A stretch of 64,000 nt of DNA from Thermocrinis sp. (GTDB lineage: Bacteria > Aquificota > Aquificia > Aquificales > Aquificaceae): positions 1 through 64,000 of the forward strand of contig JAPYWH010000001.1 of NCBI GenBank assembly GCA_028276475.1, read 5' to 3'. The notes beneath the pieces were generated by a model. The model was not told where the DNA came from. It worked only from the letters and a program-made list of their open reading frames with translations, and made no database searches. The position numbers were made by a program, and so were the translations under genes. Below, piece by piece: positions 1 through 9,456 of the stretch (its first letter is position 1; every line of letters begins with the position of its first letter).

Positions 1-2
1 CA

Positions 3-1319
3 GAGGAGATTGACTTTATCACCTGTGCCTACAACTTCAACTTGGCAGAGTTCGTAAAACAGGGCTACGGCAAACATATATATGTATCAAGTGAGAACCT
101 AAGAAGCTTTAACAGAAGGGACGACTTCTCTCAAGAGGAAAAGCAAAAAATACTTCTAAAAATCTTTATTCTTCTCACGGGTATCATAAAAGCAAGGGAA
201 AAGGTAAAAGACAGGGTTCCCTATCACAAACCCTTGCTTTTGGTGTTGGTCCATTCCGTCAATGTTGATGACTCAGACATGGAACTGTTTTTCAGAGGGC
301 TGGTCAATATAGCGAAAGGTCAAATACAGGACAGTGATTTTCAGGGGGCAAAGGACGAACTTATCCAAGAGTTAGAAAACGCAAGTTTTCAGTTTGAAAA
401 CGTAAGGCTTAGCGTAGAGTTTTTAGATTTGCTAAGCAAGATAACTTTTGAAGACCTACTTGAGGATGTGTTTAACTCCAAAAGCCCTGGAGCCATAGAG
501 GTGGTTCAAATTCCACAAAACAGACAGGAGCTACTTTTCAAGCTAAAGTCTGGAGATAAACCCTTTGCCCTGATGAAGATAGGAGATATAACTCCGTGGC
601 TCAGGAAAAAGCTGGAAGGTTATGAAATCGTTGAAAGATTTGAAGAGGAAAAAATCTTTGCAAAACTGAACGAAGATGAAGACATAAACATTTTGATGGG
701 TTCCCGTGCCTTTTATGAAGGTTGGGACTCTAACCGCCCTAATGTAATCGCATTTATAAACATAGGAATGGGAGAGGATGCCAAAAAGTTTGTGTTGCAG
801 AGCATAGGAAGGGGAGTAAGGATTGAACCTTTTAAAAACATCAGGAGAAGACTGGAAATCTTACACAAAAACTCTCAAATAGATATATCCGCATACCAAC
901 AGGTAAAAGATTGGACCACTCCAATAGAGAGCCTGTTTGTGTTTGGCACAAAGGCGAGCAATCTGGAAACCATACTGCAAACACTGGCGGAACAAACAGA
1001 AGAGAAAGAAAACCTTGGAGACCTGTTTGAGATAAACCCTGCGGTCCAAGGAAAGCTTCTGTTGGTTCCAGAGTATAAAGAGTCAGAGTTAATACTCAGG
1101 TTACATCCCGAAGATAAGGAAATAGCCAGAGAGTTTCTTGAACTTGACGATCGGATCTTAGTTTGTATGTTTGATGTCCATCCAAGGGTTTTAATGAAGC
1201 TTAAAAACGACTTTGATGCTTTGGTGCACGCAGACCATCAAGAGAGGAAAATAGGCATTCCTGAAGCTGTCCTTAAAAAGCTTTTTGGATATTTTTCTCA
1301 GAAATTCTATATATATTGA
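3..1319 (+). CDS. Type III restriction enzyme Res-like / SF2 helicase, C-terminal part (5' end outside window)
   Basis: Frame open from position 3 (EEIDFITCAYNFNLAEF...); helicase motifs ILMGSRAFYEGWDSNRPN and QSIGRGVRIEPF. Confidence 0.75.
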   Translation, partial: EEIDFITCAYNFNLAEFVKQGYGKHIYVSSENLRSFNRRDDFSQEEKQKILLKIFILLTGIIKAREKVKDRVPYHKPLLLVLVHSVNVDDSDMELFFRGLVNIAKGQIQDSDFQGAKDELIQELENASFQFENVRLSVEFLDLLSKITFEDLLEDVFNSKSPGAIEVVQIPQNRQELLFKLKSGDKPFALMKIGDITPWLRKKLEGYEIVERFEEEKIFAKLNEDEDINILMGSRAFYEGWDSNRPNVIAFINIGMGEDAKKFVLQSIGRGVRIEPFKNIRRRLEILHKNSQIDISAYQQVKDWTTPIESLFVFGTKASNLETILQTLAEQTEEKENLGDLFEINPAVQGKLLLVPEYKESELILRLHPEDKEIAREFLELDDRILVCMFDVHPRVLMKLKNDFDALVHADHQERKIGIPEAVLKKLFGYFSQKFYIY

Positions 1320-1463
1320 CTACATCAAGCATATTTAACAGGTTTGGAGCCTTTGTGCCTGAGGTTTGGGTTAGGGCTCATGCTCTTTGAAATTGAGGGA
1401 AAAGAGGTCAGATTTTACATGGGGCACCAAGAAACCGGTGCCCGCTCTTCCAATACGGATCAC

Positions 1464-1919
1464 TTACTTTTCTGCGTAGGTTTCCTTTACTTCCCTTGCT
1501 TTCTTTGCCATTTCTGGGTCGTATGCCTTCCCTTGCCAAAGGACCTGATAGACAACCTCAAAGGTGCTCTCCGCCAACTCGGTTAGTTCCTTAAAGAGCT
1601 GGTTGAACCTTTCGCTTCTGTGGGATTCCTCGTGGTCCTCAAGGCTTCTCCAGAAGGTTATTATGAGGACTTCTCTATCCTTTAGAGGATGTTCGGTGAC
1701 TTCTCCCGCAGTGGAACCCTCAAGGGAAACACCACCTGTATTAAGGGCAACAAAGCCTCCATAAAAGCCCGTGTCTGAGTGGTATGTCTTAACATGCTCG
1801 CAGAGGTAAGCAACCCTTTCAGCTACATCGTCAAGGGTTACGCCCTCTTTGAGCACTACATAATTTATGTTTATGATGGCATCCTCTGGAACATCTACGA
1901 TCCTATTTGCTCCAAACAT
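1464..1919 (-). CDS. Small sulfur oxygenase reductase-like / antibiotic-biosynthesis-monooxygenase-fold protein
   Basis: Start moved to 1919 (MFGANRIVDV), preceded by AGGAGGTATGCC; motif ITFWRSLEDHEESHRSE resembles SOR TFWKDWKDHEEMHRQ. Confidence 0.65.
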   Translation of the reverse strand: MFGANRIVDVPEDAIININYVVLKEGVTLDDVAERVAYLCEHVKTYHSDTGFYGGFVALNTGGVSLEGSTAGEVTEHPLKDREVLIITFWRSLEDHEESHRSERFNQLFKELTELAESTFEVVYQVLWQGKAYDPEMAKKAREVKETYAEK

Positions 1920-1985
1920 GGCATACCTCCTAAGGGGAGTTAATATAAGAATATAAGAATATAAGTATATTCTAAACATCTTAAT

Positions 1986-2777
1986 TTGCAAGAATGTTGT
2001 GTCTTTTCGGAGGTTGAGGGTGCAGTTTTAAGAGTTATAATTAAACTTGGCTTGGAGAAAAGGCTTTCCGCACATAACTTAAGGAAAAGTTTCAAGGGTA
2101 GAGAAATTCTAAAGGGTATAGACCTTTACATTGAGAGGGGAGAAGTAGTAGGGCTACTGGGTCCCAATGGGGCGGGTAAAACCACCCTGTTTAACTGTTT
2201 GGTGGGCTTTCTGTCGGTGGATGACGGGACCATAGAGTTGGAAGGAAAGGACATCACTCATCTGCCTACCCACAAAAGGGCTAAGGAGGGCATATCCTTT
2301 TTGCCACAGGAACACACCCTCTTTGAGGACCTAACCGTTATAGAAAACCTTCTGATATTTCTGGAGTTTTTTGAAGAGAGCAAGGAGAGTGCCTTGGCAA
2401 GGGCGGAGGAGTTGCTTTCGGACTTCGGGCTCTATGAACTGAGAAACCAAAGGGCAGGAAATCTTTCCGGTGGTCAAAAGAGAAGGTTAGAGATCGCAAG
2501 GGCACTGATCCCAAAGCCCAAGTATATATTCTTAGACGAGCCCTTTGCGGGTATAGACCCTATAATGGTGGCAGACATAAAGGAGCTGATTCTAAACCTA
2601 AAGGCTCAAGATATAGGTGTCTTGATCACCGACCACAACGTAAGGGAAACCATAAGGCTAGTGGATAGGGTTTACATAATCTCAGAGGGCACGGTGATAG
2701 CCCAGGGTCAGCCAAAGGATGTTATTTTGAACCAGAGGGTTAGGGAAGTTTATTTGGGTAAGGACTTCCATCTGTAA
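1986..2777 (+). CDS. lptB: LPS export ABC transporter ATP-binding protein
   Basis: Walker A GPNGAGKTT, signature LSGGQKRR, Walker B YIFLDEPFAGIDP; ORF start uncertain. Confidence 0.88.
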   Translation: MQECCVFSEVEGAVLRVIIKLGLEKRLSAHNLRKSFKGREILKGIDLYIERGEVVGLLGPNGAGKTTLFNCLVGFLSVDDGTIELEGKDITHLPTHKRAKEGISFLPQEHTLFEDLTVIENLLIFLEFFEESKESALARAEELLSDFGLYELRNQRAGNLSGGQKRRLEIARALIPKPKYIFLDEPFAGIDPIMVADIKELILNLKAQDIGVLITDHNVRETIRLVDRVYIISEGTVIAQGQPKDVILNQRVREVYLGKDFHL

Positions 2778-4365
2778 TCTCTTTAAAAAGCTCTCTGACT
2801 GCACTTTTCCAGTCCTTCTTTCCCTCCTCCACTAGGTCCAGTACTTCCTCCATCTTGGCGGTGTATTGGTAATCCACCAGCTTTGGAAAGTTCTCCATAA
2901 GATAGTCAAGCACCAAGAAGGCGGTCTCTGTGGGCTTTAGGTAGCCCTTTTCCACCACCACGTAGCCTCTCTCTTTTAGGGTTTTTATGATCGTCGCGTA
3001 GGTAGAGGGCCTTCCAATGCCTAAGCTCTCAAGTTTTTTTACCAAGGAACCTTCCGTGTATCTTTTTGGTGGCTCTGTTTGCCTTTCTTCCAAGATGACC
3101 TTTTGTGGCTTGAGAACCTGTCCCTTTTCAAGCTTGGGCAGTTTCTCCTCCATAAAGTCATAATCTTCAAACCTTGTCCATCCGTCAAAGACTAAGGTCC
3201 TTCCCTTTGCGATAAACTCGAAGGGAATACCTTGCGTTAAAGGAGCAAGCATCACCTTAGTGTTTTTCAGGACTGCAGGAGTAGAAAGGCTTGCCAAAGT
3301 TCTGCCCACGATCAGTTCAAAGAGCTCAAGGCTATTTCCCGGTGGCGGTTTTTTGACTAAGCTGGTGGGCCTTATGCATTCGTGGGCAGACTGCACATGG
3401 GCTTTTTCCCTGAACTTTCTTAACTTTCCTACATACTCCACACCGTAGTTTTTCTCTATCCACTGGAGGAACTCTGTAGCCTTTTCGGGACTCATCCGGT
3501 GGGCGTCCGTTCTTGGGTAGGTAATGTAGCCTTCTTCATAGAGCAGTTGGGCAAGCTTTGTGGTTTTTTCCACGCTAAAGCCGAGCCTTTCGTTGGCGGT
3601 CTTTTGTAGCTCGGGTGTGCTAAAGGGCTTGGGCGGTGGCACATGCTCCTCCCACTCTTTAACTTCCTTGACTTCAAAGAAGACATCCTTTAGCTTTTCC
3701 AAGTAGGGCTTGGCGTTATCTGGCTTTTCAAACCTCACGCCCAAGTAGGCAGAAAATCCTTCAAAGACCGCTTTGATGTAGTAAAACTTCTTCTTCCTAA
3801 AGGACTGGATTTCCCTCTCCCTTTCCACTATGAGCCTTAGGGCGGGAGATTGAACCCTTCCTACAGAGAGCCCTCTTGTTTTTAAGCTTTTCTGAAGTGC
3901 TGGCGAAAGGAGATAGCCTATGAGCCTGTCTAAAACCCTTCTGGCAAACTGGGCTTTAACCAAGTTCATGTTGATGTTTGTCTGCTCCTTTATGGCTTTT
4001 TGGAGGGCGGGCTTGGTGATCTCGTAAAAATACACACGCCTTATTGGAATGTTTTTAACCTTTCTTAACTCCTCCCAAAGAAAGTAGGATATTGCCTCTC
4101 CCTCTCTGTCTGGGTCCGTTCCCAAAAGCACAAGTTGGGCTTTAAGGCTACTTTTCTTGAGCTCATCAAACAACTTCTTTTTCCCCTTTTTCCACAAAAA
4201 GGTGGGATTTAATGTTTCCAAATCCACACCCAACTTATCCTCGGGCAGATCCTTAATGTGCCCACCGGTTGCCTTAACCAAATAGTCCTTTCCCAAATAC
4301 TTACTTATGGTCTTTGCCTTTGTGAAAGATTCCACCAAGAACAGGATCATCTTTTTTGGACCCAC
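2740..4365 (-). CDS. topA: DNA topoisomerase I (type IA), no C-terminal zinc fingers
   Basis: TOPRIM ILFLVESFTKAKTI...GTDPDREGEAIS; active site EGYITYPRTDAHRMS. Confidence 0.95.
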   Translation of the reverse strand: MGPKKMILFLVESFTKAKTISKYLGKDYLVKATGGHIKDLPEDKLGVDLETLNPTFLWKKGKKKLFDELKKSSLKAQLVLLGTDPDREGEAISYFLWEELRKVKNIPIRRVYFYEITKPALQKAIKEQTNINMNLVKAQFARRVLDRLIGYLLSPALQKSLKTRGLSVGRVQSPALRLIVEREREIQSFRKKKFYYIKAVFEGFSAYLGVRFEKPDNAKPYLEKLKDVFFEVKEVKEWEEHVPPPKPFSTPELQKTANERLGFSVEKTTKLAQLLYEEGYITYPRTDAHRMSPEKATEFLQWIEKNYGVEYVGKLRKFREKAHVQSAHECIRPTSLVKKPPPGNSLELFELIVGRTLASLSTPAVLKNTKVMLAPLTQGIPFEFIAKGRTLVFDGWTRFEDYDFMEEKLPKLEKGQVLKPQKVILEERQTEPPKRYTEGSLVKKLESLGIGRPSTYATIIKTLKERGYVVVEKGYLKPTETAFLVLDYLMENFPKLVDYQYTAKMEEVLDLVEEGKKDWKSAVRELFKEITDGSPYPNKLP

Positions 4366-5090
4366 TCCTCAAAGCTGAGGTTTTCCTTTATAGCCCTTAA
4401 CATTTCCTCCTCCAAGGGTGTAAGGTCTTTGGGAATGAGGTCTGGTCTCTTTTCCAAGGTTCTTTTTATGGAGTGCCACAGTTCCCAAAGCTCAATCATT
4501 TTATGGTTGCCTGAGAGTAAAACTTCGGGCACCTTCATGCCTCTGAACTCTGCGGGTCTGGTATATACGGGAGAGCCCAGCCACCTTCTGAAGGAGTCCC
4601 TTTCTATGCTCTGCGGGTCGCTGAGAACACCCGGCAAAAGCCTTGCAATACCTTCCAAGAGCACCAAGCCAAGGAGCTCACCGCCGGAGAGCACAAAGTC
4701 CCCCAAAGAGAGCTCCTCGTCCGCCAAAGGGCTTACCCTCTCGTCTATACCCTCATACCTTCCGCATATCACAAGCAAGCTATCAAGCTTTGAGAGCCTA
4801 TCCAAGTCCCTCTGGTCTATCACCTTTCCCCAAGGCTGAGGGATTATAACGTAGGGTCTTCCATACTTGCTTACGAGGTCCTCGTAGGCTAAAAAGATGG
4901 GCTCGGGTTTTAGAACCATGCCCGGATGCCCTCCGTAGGCATAATCATCCACCTTTCCCTTTTCTGCGTAATCCCTTGGGTTTATGGCTACCACCTCTAA
5001 GGCACCCTTCTTTATAGCTTGGGATACAATTCCATGCTCACAAAAGCATTCCACAAGGCTTGGGAATATGGTAAGGAAGAAGAACTTCAT
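4347..5090 (-). CDS. trmD: tRNA (guanine-N1)-methyltransferase
   Basis: LLVICGRYEGIDERV, LGDFVLSGGELLGLVLLEGIARLLPGVL. Confidence 0.95.
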   Translation of the reverse strand: MKFFFLTIFPSLVECFCEHGIVSQAIKKGALEVVAINPRDYAEKGKVDDYAYGGHPGMVLKPEPIFLAYEDLVSKYGRPYVIIPQPWGKVIDQRDLDRLSKLDSLLVICGRYEGIDERVSPLADEELSLGDFVLSGGELLGLVLLEGIARLLPGVLSDPQSIERDSFRRWLGSPVYTRPAEFRGMKVPEVLLSGNHKMIELWELWHSIKRTLEKRPDLIPKDLTPLEEEMLRAIKENLSFEEWVQKR

Positions 5091-5953
5091 CCCCTTAAAA
5101 ACTCATCCACTACCGCCTTTGCCCTCTCCGGATTAAACCGATAGTATATATCAATGGTGGTCTTCACATTGGCGTGTCCTGCAAACTCCTTTACTAATTC
5201 CGCAGGAAAGCCCTGGTTTATAAGGTTTGTTATGTAAGTATGCCTAAAGCTATGAAGTGAAAAGTCTATGCCGAGCCTTTTTGAAAGCCTGTTGGTATAT
5301 ACCTGCAAAGAGCCCGCCTTGGTTCTTAGGTTTGAGTCATAGTCCTCCAACCAACGGGAGAGCTCTTGGGTAAACCGGAAGGTTTCCTCCTTGGTGGGAC
5401 CTATCAGTGGGGCGATCCTTTCTTTTTTCCTCTTGGTGATCTCCGCGGGTAGATGTAGCCAGTATACACCGCTTTTATCCAAGAAAAAGTTCTCCGAGCT
5501 CAGATTTTTATACTCCGATAGCCTTACACCGCTGTATAAAAAGAGTTTGTATATGTTTTCATACTTTAAACCCTTTACCTTTTGAAATATCCTCTCAAGT
5601 TCAGGCTTGCTTAGCGCCTTGGGCTTTCTGTGCATAACTTTTAACCCGTAGTCTTCCTTTATATCCTCTATGGTTTCTTCAATTTCTGAGTATTTTTCCT
5701 TTTGTAGGTAGCCTCTGCGGGCGAGGAACCTGTAGAAGTGTCTGAGGGCGGAAAAATGGGTAAGCAAAGAGGTAGAGGAAAGCTCTGAGCTGTCCGCATA
5801 CTGGTAAAGGTCCGCAGAAGAAACCTCAACGAGCTTATGACTTGGCAGTTGGAGTTTTTTTAAAAAAGACTTGATGGCGTTTAAGTAAGTTATGGTGGTC
5901 CTTTCGCTCTTTGTCTTCTCTAAGTGCCTCCTCCAAAGTTCCAAAAGCTCCAC
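5087..5953 (-). CDS. Tyrosine recombinase/integrase (XerC/D-like)
   Basis: LYSGVRLSEYKNL, LHSFRHTYITNLI, FAGHANVKTTIDIYYRFN catalytic R/HxxR/H/Y pattern. Confidence 0.88.
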   Translation of the reverse strand: MELLELWRRHLEKTKSERTTITYLNAIKSFLKKLQLPSHKLVEVSSADLYQYADSSELSSTSLLTHFSALRHFYRFLARRGYLQKEKYSEIEETIEDIKEDYGLKVMHRKPKALSKPELERIFQKVKGLKYENIYKLFLYSGVRLSEYKNLSSENFFLDKSGVYWLHLPAEITKRKKERIAPLIGPTKEETFRFTQELSRWLEDYDSNLRTKAGSLQVYTNRLSKRLGIDFSLHSFRHTYITNLINQGFPAELVKEFAGHANVKTTIDIYYRFNPERAKAVVDEFLRG

Positions 5954-5968
5954 AGAATAAATTATAAA

Positions 5969-6040
5969 TGGGCGATGGAGGAGTCGAACCTCCGACCTCC
6001 ATCGTGTGAGGATGGCGCTCTACCACTGAGCTAATCGCCC
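5969..6040 (-). tRNA. tRNA-Val (anticodon CAC)
   Basis: Reverse complement GGGCGATTAGCTCAGTGGTAGAGCGCCATCCTCACACGATGGAGGTCGGAGGTTCGACTCCTCCATCGCCCA folds as cloverleaf; loop CTCACAC. Confidence 0.93.
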
Positions 6041-6043
6041 ATC

Positions 6044-6117
6044 CGTCCCCGGGAGGAGTCGAACCTCCGGCCTCGAGATTAGGAATCTCGCGCTCTATCC
6101 TCCTGAGCTACGGGGAC
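6044..6117 (-). tRNA. tRNA-Arg (anticodon CCT)
   Basis: Reverse complement GTCCCCGTAGCTCAGGAGGATAGAGCGCGAGATTCCTAATCTCGAGGCCGGAGGTTCGACTCCTCCCGGGGACG; loop TTCCTAA. Confidence 0.93.
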
Positions 6118-6128
6118 TAACTATTCAA

Positions 6129-6614
6129 TTATAACACGTCTTTGGCTCCTTTGCAGGGCTTGGGTAGGGTGTTATTTAAACCTTCTATTATCCTTTTTTC
6201 CTCTTGACTTAATTTATGCCCTCTTAACCAATACAGAAATTCCACATATTCTCGCTCCGTCAGGCATTTATCAAGCCTTTTCTTGTTTTCTTCAAACATC
6301 TTTTTGGCAATGTCGTTAATCGGCTCAAGTCTAAAGCTCTATGGGTCGTCGTAATAATAAACAACAAAAAAGGGTATATTGCTGTTGTCAGCCAAAATAG
6401 AAATCGCCTCATAACTTCTGGGATGGGCGTTATCTTTGCTACCCGTAAATCTTTTGTAATCAATGAGTGCCACAGGCTTTCCGTAGTAATATTCCACCAT
6501 CAAAAAGTCTATATCCACTGCTGGACAATGGAAACCCCACTCCCTGTGGCGTTTGCTCAGTTCTAAATCCCTCCACTCTGTCCTTTCTTTTCTTACCTTT
6601 GATGGGTCAAACAT
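6129..6614 (-). pseudogene. Putative PD-(D/E)xK-like restriction endonuclease interrupted by in-frame TAG (6339-6341)
   Basis: VDIDFLMVEYYYGKPVALIDYKRF nuclease-like core; frame continues after TAG as SFRLEPINDIAKKMFEENKKRLDKCLTEREYVEFLYWLRGHKLSQEEKRIIEGLNNTLPKPCKGAKDVL*. Confidence 0.6.
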
Positions 6615-6669
6615 GTCCCTTTAGAATAAAATCTAATCCAAGGGCTTGGCACCTTTTCTTTGTGGTTAA

Positions 6670-7401
6670 TCAAGACTCCAAATCGTTGTCAATACCTATA
6701 AAATTGCAACCTCTTTTCAAAGCTACCACTGCGGTAGTTCCTCCTCCTACAAAAGGGTCTAAGATGGTCTGTCCTGGGAAAACGAACTTATCAAACAGCA
6801 GTTCAAAACCTTCTTCTGACTGCCCCCACCTGTGAAAACGTTTATCGTTGTTGTTAGGAGAGGTTTTAACCACATCTCCAAAAGAATCGCCCGAGTATTT
6901 GCCTTTGCTGAACAAAAGCACAGGCTTCCAGAAGGAATTGCACCTTATCCTCCACAGATAGGGACTTTGCCCTCCCGGAGTTAGATAAGCCAGCGTCCAA
7001 ACATAGTTAAGCTTACTGGAAAGCTTGCCAATTATATCCGGCAGATAGCTTTGCCCTACCATCACAAGCAATCCCCCTCCGGGCTTCAAAACGTATGCAG
7101 ACAGTTCACCCAAAACTTCATAAACCCACAAAAATTTTTTGGAGTAAGGTGGGTCCGTGATAACCCAATCCACGCTTTCAGGCAAAAGGATATCCTTATA
7201 GTCCCTCACATCCTTATGATGGAGTTCTAAAAAGGGTGGTTGAGGTGGTCTTTGGGACTTTAACCACTCCCTAAGCCTTCTTCTTTCTGACTTGGACAGC
7301 AACCTTCCTTTTTCCATAAAAAAGTCAAAGTAAGAACCCTTATAGGCAAGCAGTTCATCCCTAAAAAGCTCTGGGTCGTGTTTGAGCACCTTCCCCTTCA
7401 T
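6670..7401 (-). CDS. Site-specific DNA methyltransferase (beta-class order, DPPY then FxGxG)
   Basis: WVITDPPYSKKF; ILDPFVGGGTTAVVALKRGCNFIGIDND; apparent premature TGA at 6670-6672, frame continues to 6607. Confidence 0.88.
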   Translation of the reverse strand: MKGKVLKHDPELFRDELLAYKGSYFDFFMEKGRLLSKSERRRLREWLKSQRPPQPPFLELHHKDVRDYKDILLPESVDWVITDPPYSKKFLWVYEVLGELSAYVLKPGGGLLVMVGQSYLPDIIGKLSSKLNYVWTLAYLTPGGQSPYLWRIRCNSFWKPVLLFSKGKYSGDSFGDVVKTSPNNNDKRFHRWGQSEEGFELLFDKFVFPGQTILDPFVGGGTTAVVALKRGCNFIGIDNDLES

Positions 7402-8132
7402 TATTGTATGATCATCAAAAACTCTCTAACCGCCCTCTCAAAGCCAAAGACCACTGCGTTGGAAACTATGGAATGTCCCACGTTCAGCTCTTCCACATAG
7501 CCTTTGAGCTCTTTTACCAGATCCTTAACGTTTTGATAGGTGAGACCATGCCCCGCATAGACCCTCAAGCCCAAGCCCTTTGCCTTTGTGGATGCGGTTT
7601 TTAGCCTTTGAATTTCCTCCTCAACACCCTTCCAATTGTGGGCGTTCCAAAGGTTCGCATACCTACCCGTGTGCAACTCCACCGCATCTGCCCCCACCTC
7701 CTTTGACGCATAAATCTGTTCCTCCTCTGGCTCTACAAAAAGGGAAACCTCGATGCCCTCCTCCTTTATTTCCCTGAGAAACTCCTTTAGATAGTCCTTC
7801 AACCTCATCACATCCAAGCCACCTTCCGTGGTGATCTCCTCCCTCCTTTCGGGCACCAAGGTAATTCGGTTTGGCTTTACCTCCAAGGCGATCCTCTTCA
7901 TCTCTTTGGTGGGTGCCATCTCCAAATTGACGGGGACCCTCACCAACTTCTTTATAAGCCTTAGGTCCTCCTCTTGGATGTGCCGGCGGTCTTCCCTCAA
8001 ATGCAAGGTAATTTGATGGGCACCCGCCTGCTCTGCCAAAAGGGCACAAAAAACCGGGCTTGGTTCAAAGGTCCTCCTTGCCTGCCTTAGGGTTGCCACA
8101 TGGTCAATATTAACTCCAAGTCTCATGCTCAA
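7401..8132 (-). CDS. pdxJ: Pyridoxine 5'-phosphate synthase
   Basis: [55 protein letters not shown]. Confidence 0.97.
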   Translation of the reverse strand: MSMRLGVNIDHVATLRQARRTFEPSPVFCALLAEQAGAHQITLHLREDRRHIQEEDLRLIKKLVRVPVNLEMAPTKEMKRIALEVKPNRITLVPERREEITTEGGLDVMRLKDYLKEFLREIKEEGIEVSLFVEPEEEQIYASKEVGADAVELHTGRYANLWNAHNWKGVEEEIQRLKTASTKAKGLGLRVYAGHGLTYQNVKDLVKELKGYVEELNVGHSIVSNAVVFGFERAVREFLMIIQ

Positions 8133-8944
8133 AAATGCACATCACAAACCTGCTCGTATTCTATAAGTTCTTTTATTACCGCCTTTTCTCCGCAGAGAGG
8201 ACAGCTTGGGTCCTTGCGCAGTTTTACCTTCCTAAAGTCCATAGAGAGGGCATCCATGATAAGGAGCTTGCCCACCAATGGCTCTCCGATGCCCAATATG
8301 AGCTTTATTGCCTCCGTAGCTTGAATGCAACCCATTATGCCCCCAATACTTCCGAGAATTCCCGCCTCCTGGCAGGAGGGCACAAGACCCGGAGGAGGAG
8401 GCTCTGGGAAGAGACATCTATAGCAGGGAGAATTTTCTTTATTTCTGTAGTCAAAGACAGAAACCTGACCTTCGAACCTCAACATGGCAGCTGAAACCAA
8501 AGGCTTGCCCGCAAAGTAGCAGGCGTCGTTTATAAGAAAGCGGGTGGGAAAGTTGTCGGTGCCATCCAAGACCACGTCGTAATCCTTGATTATATCCATT
8601 ATGTTTTCTTTGCTTATGCGGGTGTTATAGGTGATCACCTTCACATCCGGGTTTAGCATTTCCACGGTCTTTTTGGCGGATTCCACCTTAGGAGTGCCCA
8701 CCCTCTCGGTGTTGTGGATCACCTGCCTTTGGAGGTTTGAGAAATCCACCACATCAAAATCCACTATGCCGATGGTTCCCACACCGGCTGCCGCTAGGTA
8801 CAGTATGGCGGGGGAGCCCAAACCCCCAGCACCTATCACAAGCACCTTGGAATTTAACAACTTTTCCTGCCCCTTACCGCCCACCTCGGGCAGGATTATA
8901 TGCCTTGCGTATCTTTTTATCTGCTCCTCGGTAAACTTAAACAT
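8129..8944 (-). CDS. MoeB/ThiF/HesA-family adenylyltransferase
   Basis: [42 protein letters not shown]; CxxC motifs PCYRC, CPLC. Confidence 0.93.
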   Translation of the reverse strand: MFKFTEEQIKRYARHIILPEVGGKGQEKLLNSKVLVIGAGGLGSPAILYLAAAGVGTIGIVDFDVVDFSNLQRQVIHNTERVGTPKVESAKKTVEMLNPDVKVITYNTRISKENIMDIIKDYDVVLDGTDNFPTRFLINDACYFAGKPLVSAAMLRFEGQVSVFDYRNKENSPCYRCLFPEPPPPGLVPSCQEAGILGSIGGIMGCIQATEAIKLILGIGEPLVGKLLIMDALSMDFRKVKLRKDPSCPLCGEKAVIKELIEYEQVCDVHF

Positions 8945-8964
8945 CTCAGCCCTCTACTAAAAAT

Positions 8965-9360
8965 TTATATGTTCAGCAAAATACTTCGCAACTCCTGACC
9001 CTCGGAACTTCCCACCAAGCCCCTCTCATGAACCTGCTTATCAACCCGAGAAGGCTCCAAGGTGGATATTATGTAGTCCATAGCCTTGTAAGCCTTGGAA
9101 GGGTCCCCACAGGTATAGACATCTACCGTCGCCAATCCGTGTTCGGGCCATGTGTGTATGGATATGTGGGACTCCGCAAGAAGGATCACACCCGTGGCAC
9201 CGTGGGGTTGGAATTGGTAGTAATGAGAGGAGATCTTGGTGAGACCGGCTACCCTTACCGCGGTCTCTAAAAGGTTTTTGATGTCCTCCACCCTGTCAAT
9301 AAGGTCAGGGCTAACGCCGTGCAGGTCTGCTAAGATATGCAGTCCGAGGGCTTTTGCCAT
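8965..9360 (-). CDS. speD: S-adenosylmethionine decarboxylase proenzyme
   Basis: LAESHISIHTWPEHGLATVDVYTCG (processing-site context ESHISIHTWPE). Confidence 0.96.
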   Translation of the reverse strand: MAKALGLHILADLHGVSPDLIDRVEDIKNLLETAVRVAGLTKISSHYYQFQPHGATGVILLAESHISIHTWPEHGLATVDVYTCGDPSKAYKAMDYIISTLEPSRVDKQVHERGLVGSSEGQELRSILLNI

Positions 9361-9456
9361 TTCTTCTCCTCCTTGTCAAGGTTTTTTAAAAGCTTCCAAA
9401 GCCAAACCATAGCAAAAAACCTCCTTTTGGAAAGAAGACAAATTATAATAACTTTT

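Noticed and set aside
1424-1444. Hairpin GGGCACC-AAGAAACC-GGTGCCC between the Res-like and SOR-like genes
   Set aside because: Stem is clear but there is no adjacent T-run on either strand, so not called as a terminator.
1344-1586. 80-aa ORF following the Res-like gene
   Set aside because: Overlaps the 3' end of the SOR-like gene on the other strand, and its translation has no recognisable features.
6339-6672. Selenocysteine/pyrrolysine recoding as explanation for in-frame TGA/TAG
   Set aside because: No SECIS-like hairpin identified and no supporting tRNA in the window; nonsense mutation is simpler.
7663-8049. 128-aa ORF on the minus strand inside pdxJ
   Set aside because: Out-of-frame shadow ORF; low-complexity G/R-rich translation fully inside a confidently identified gene.
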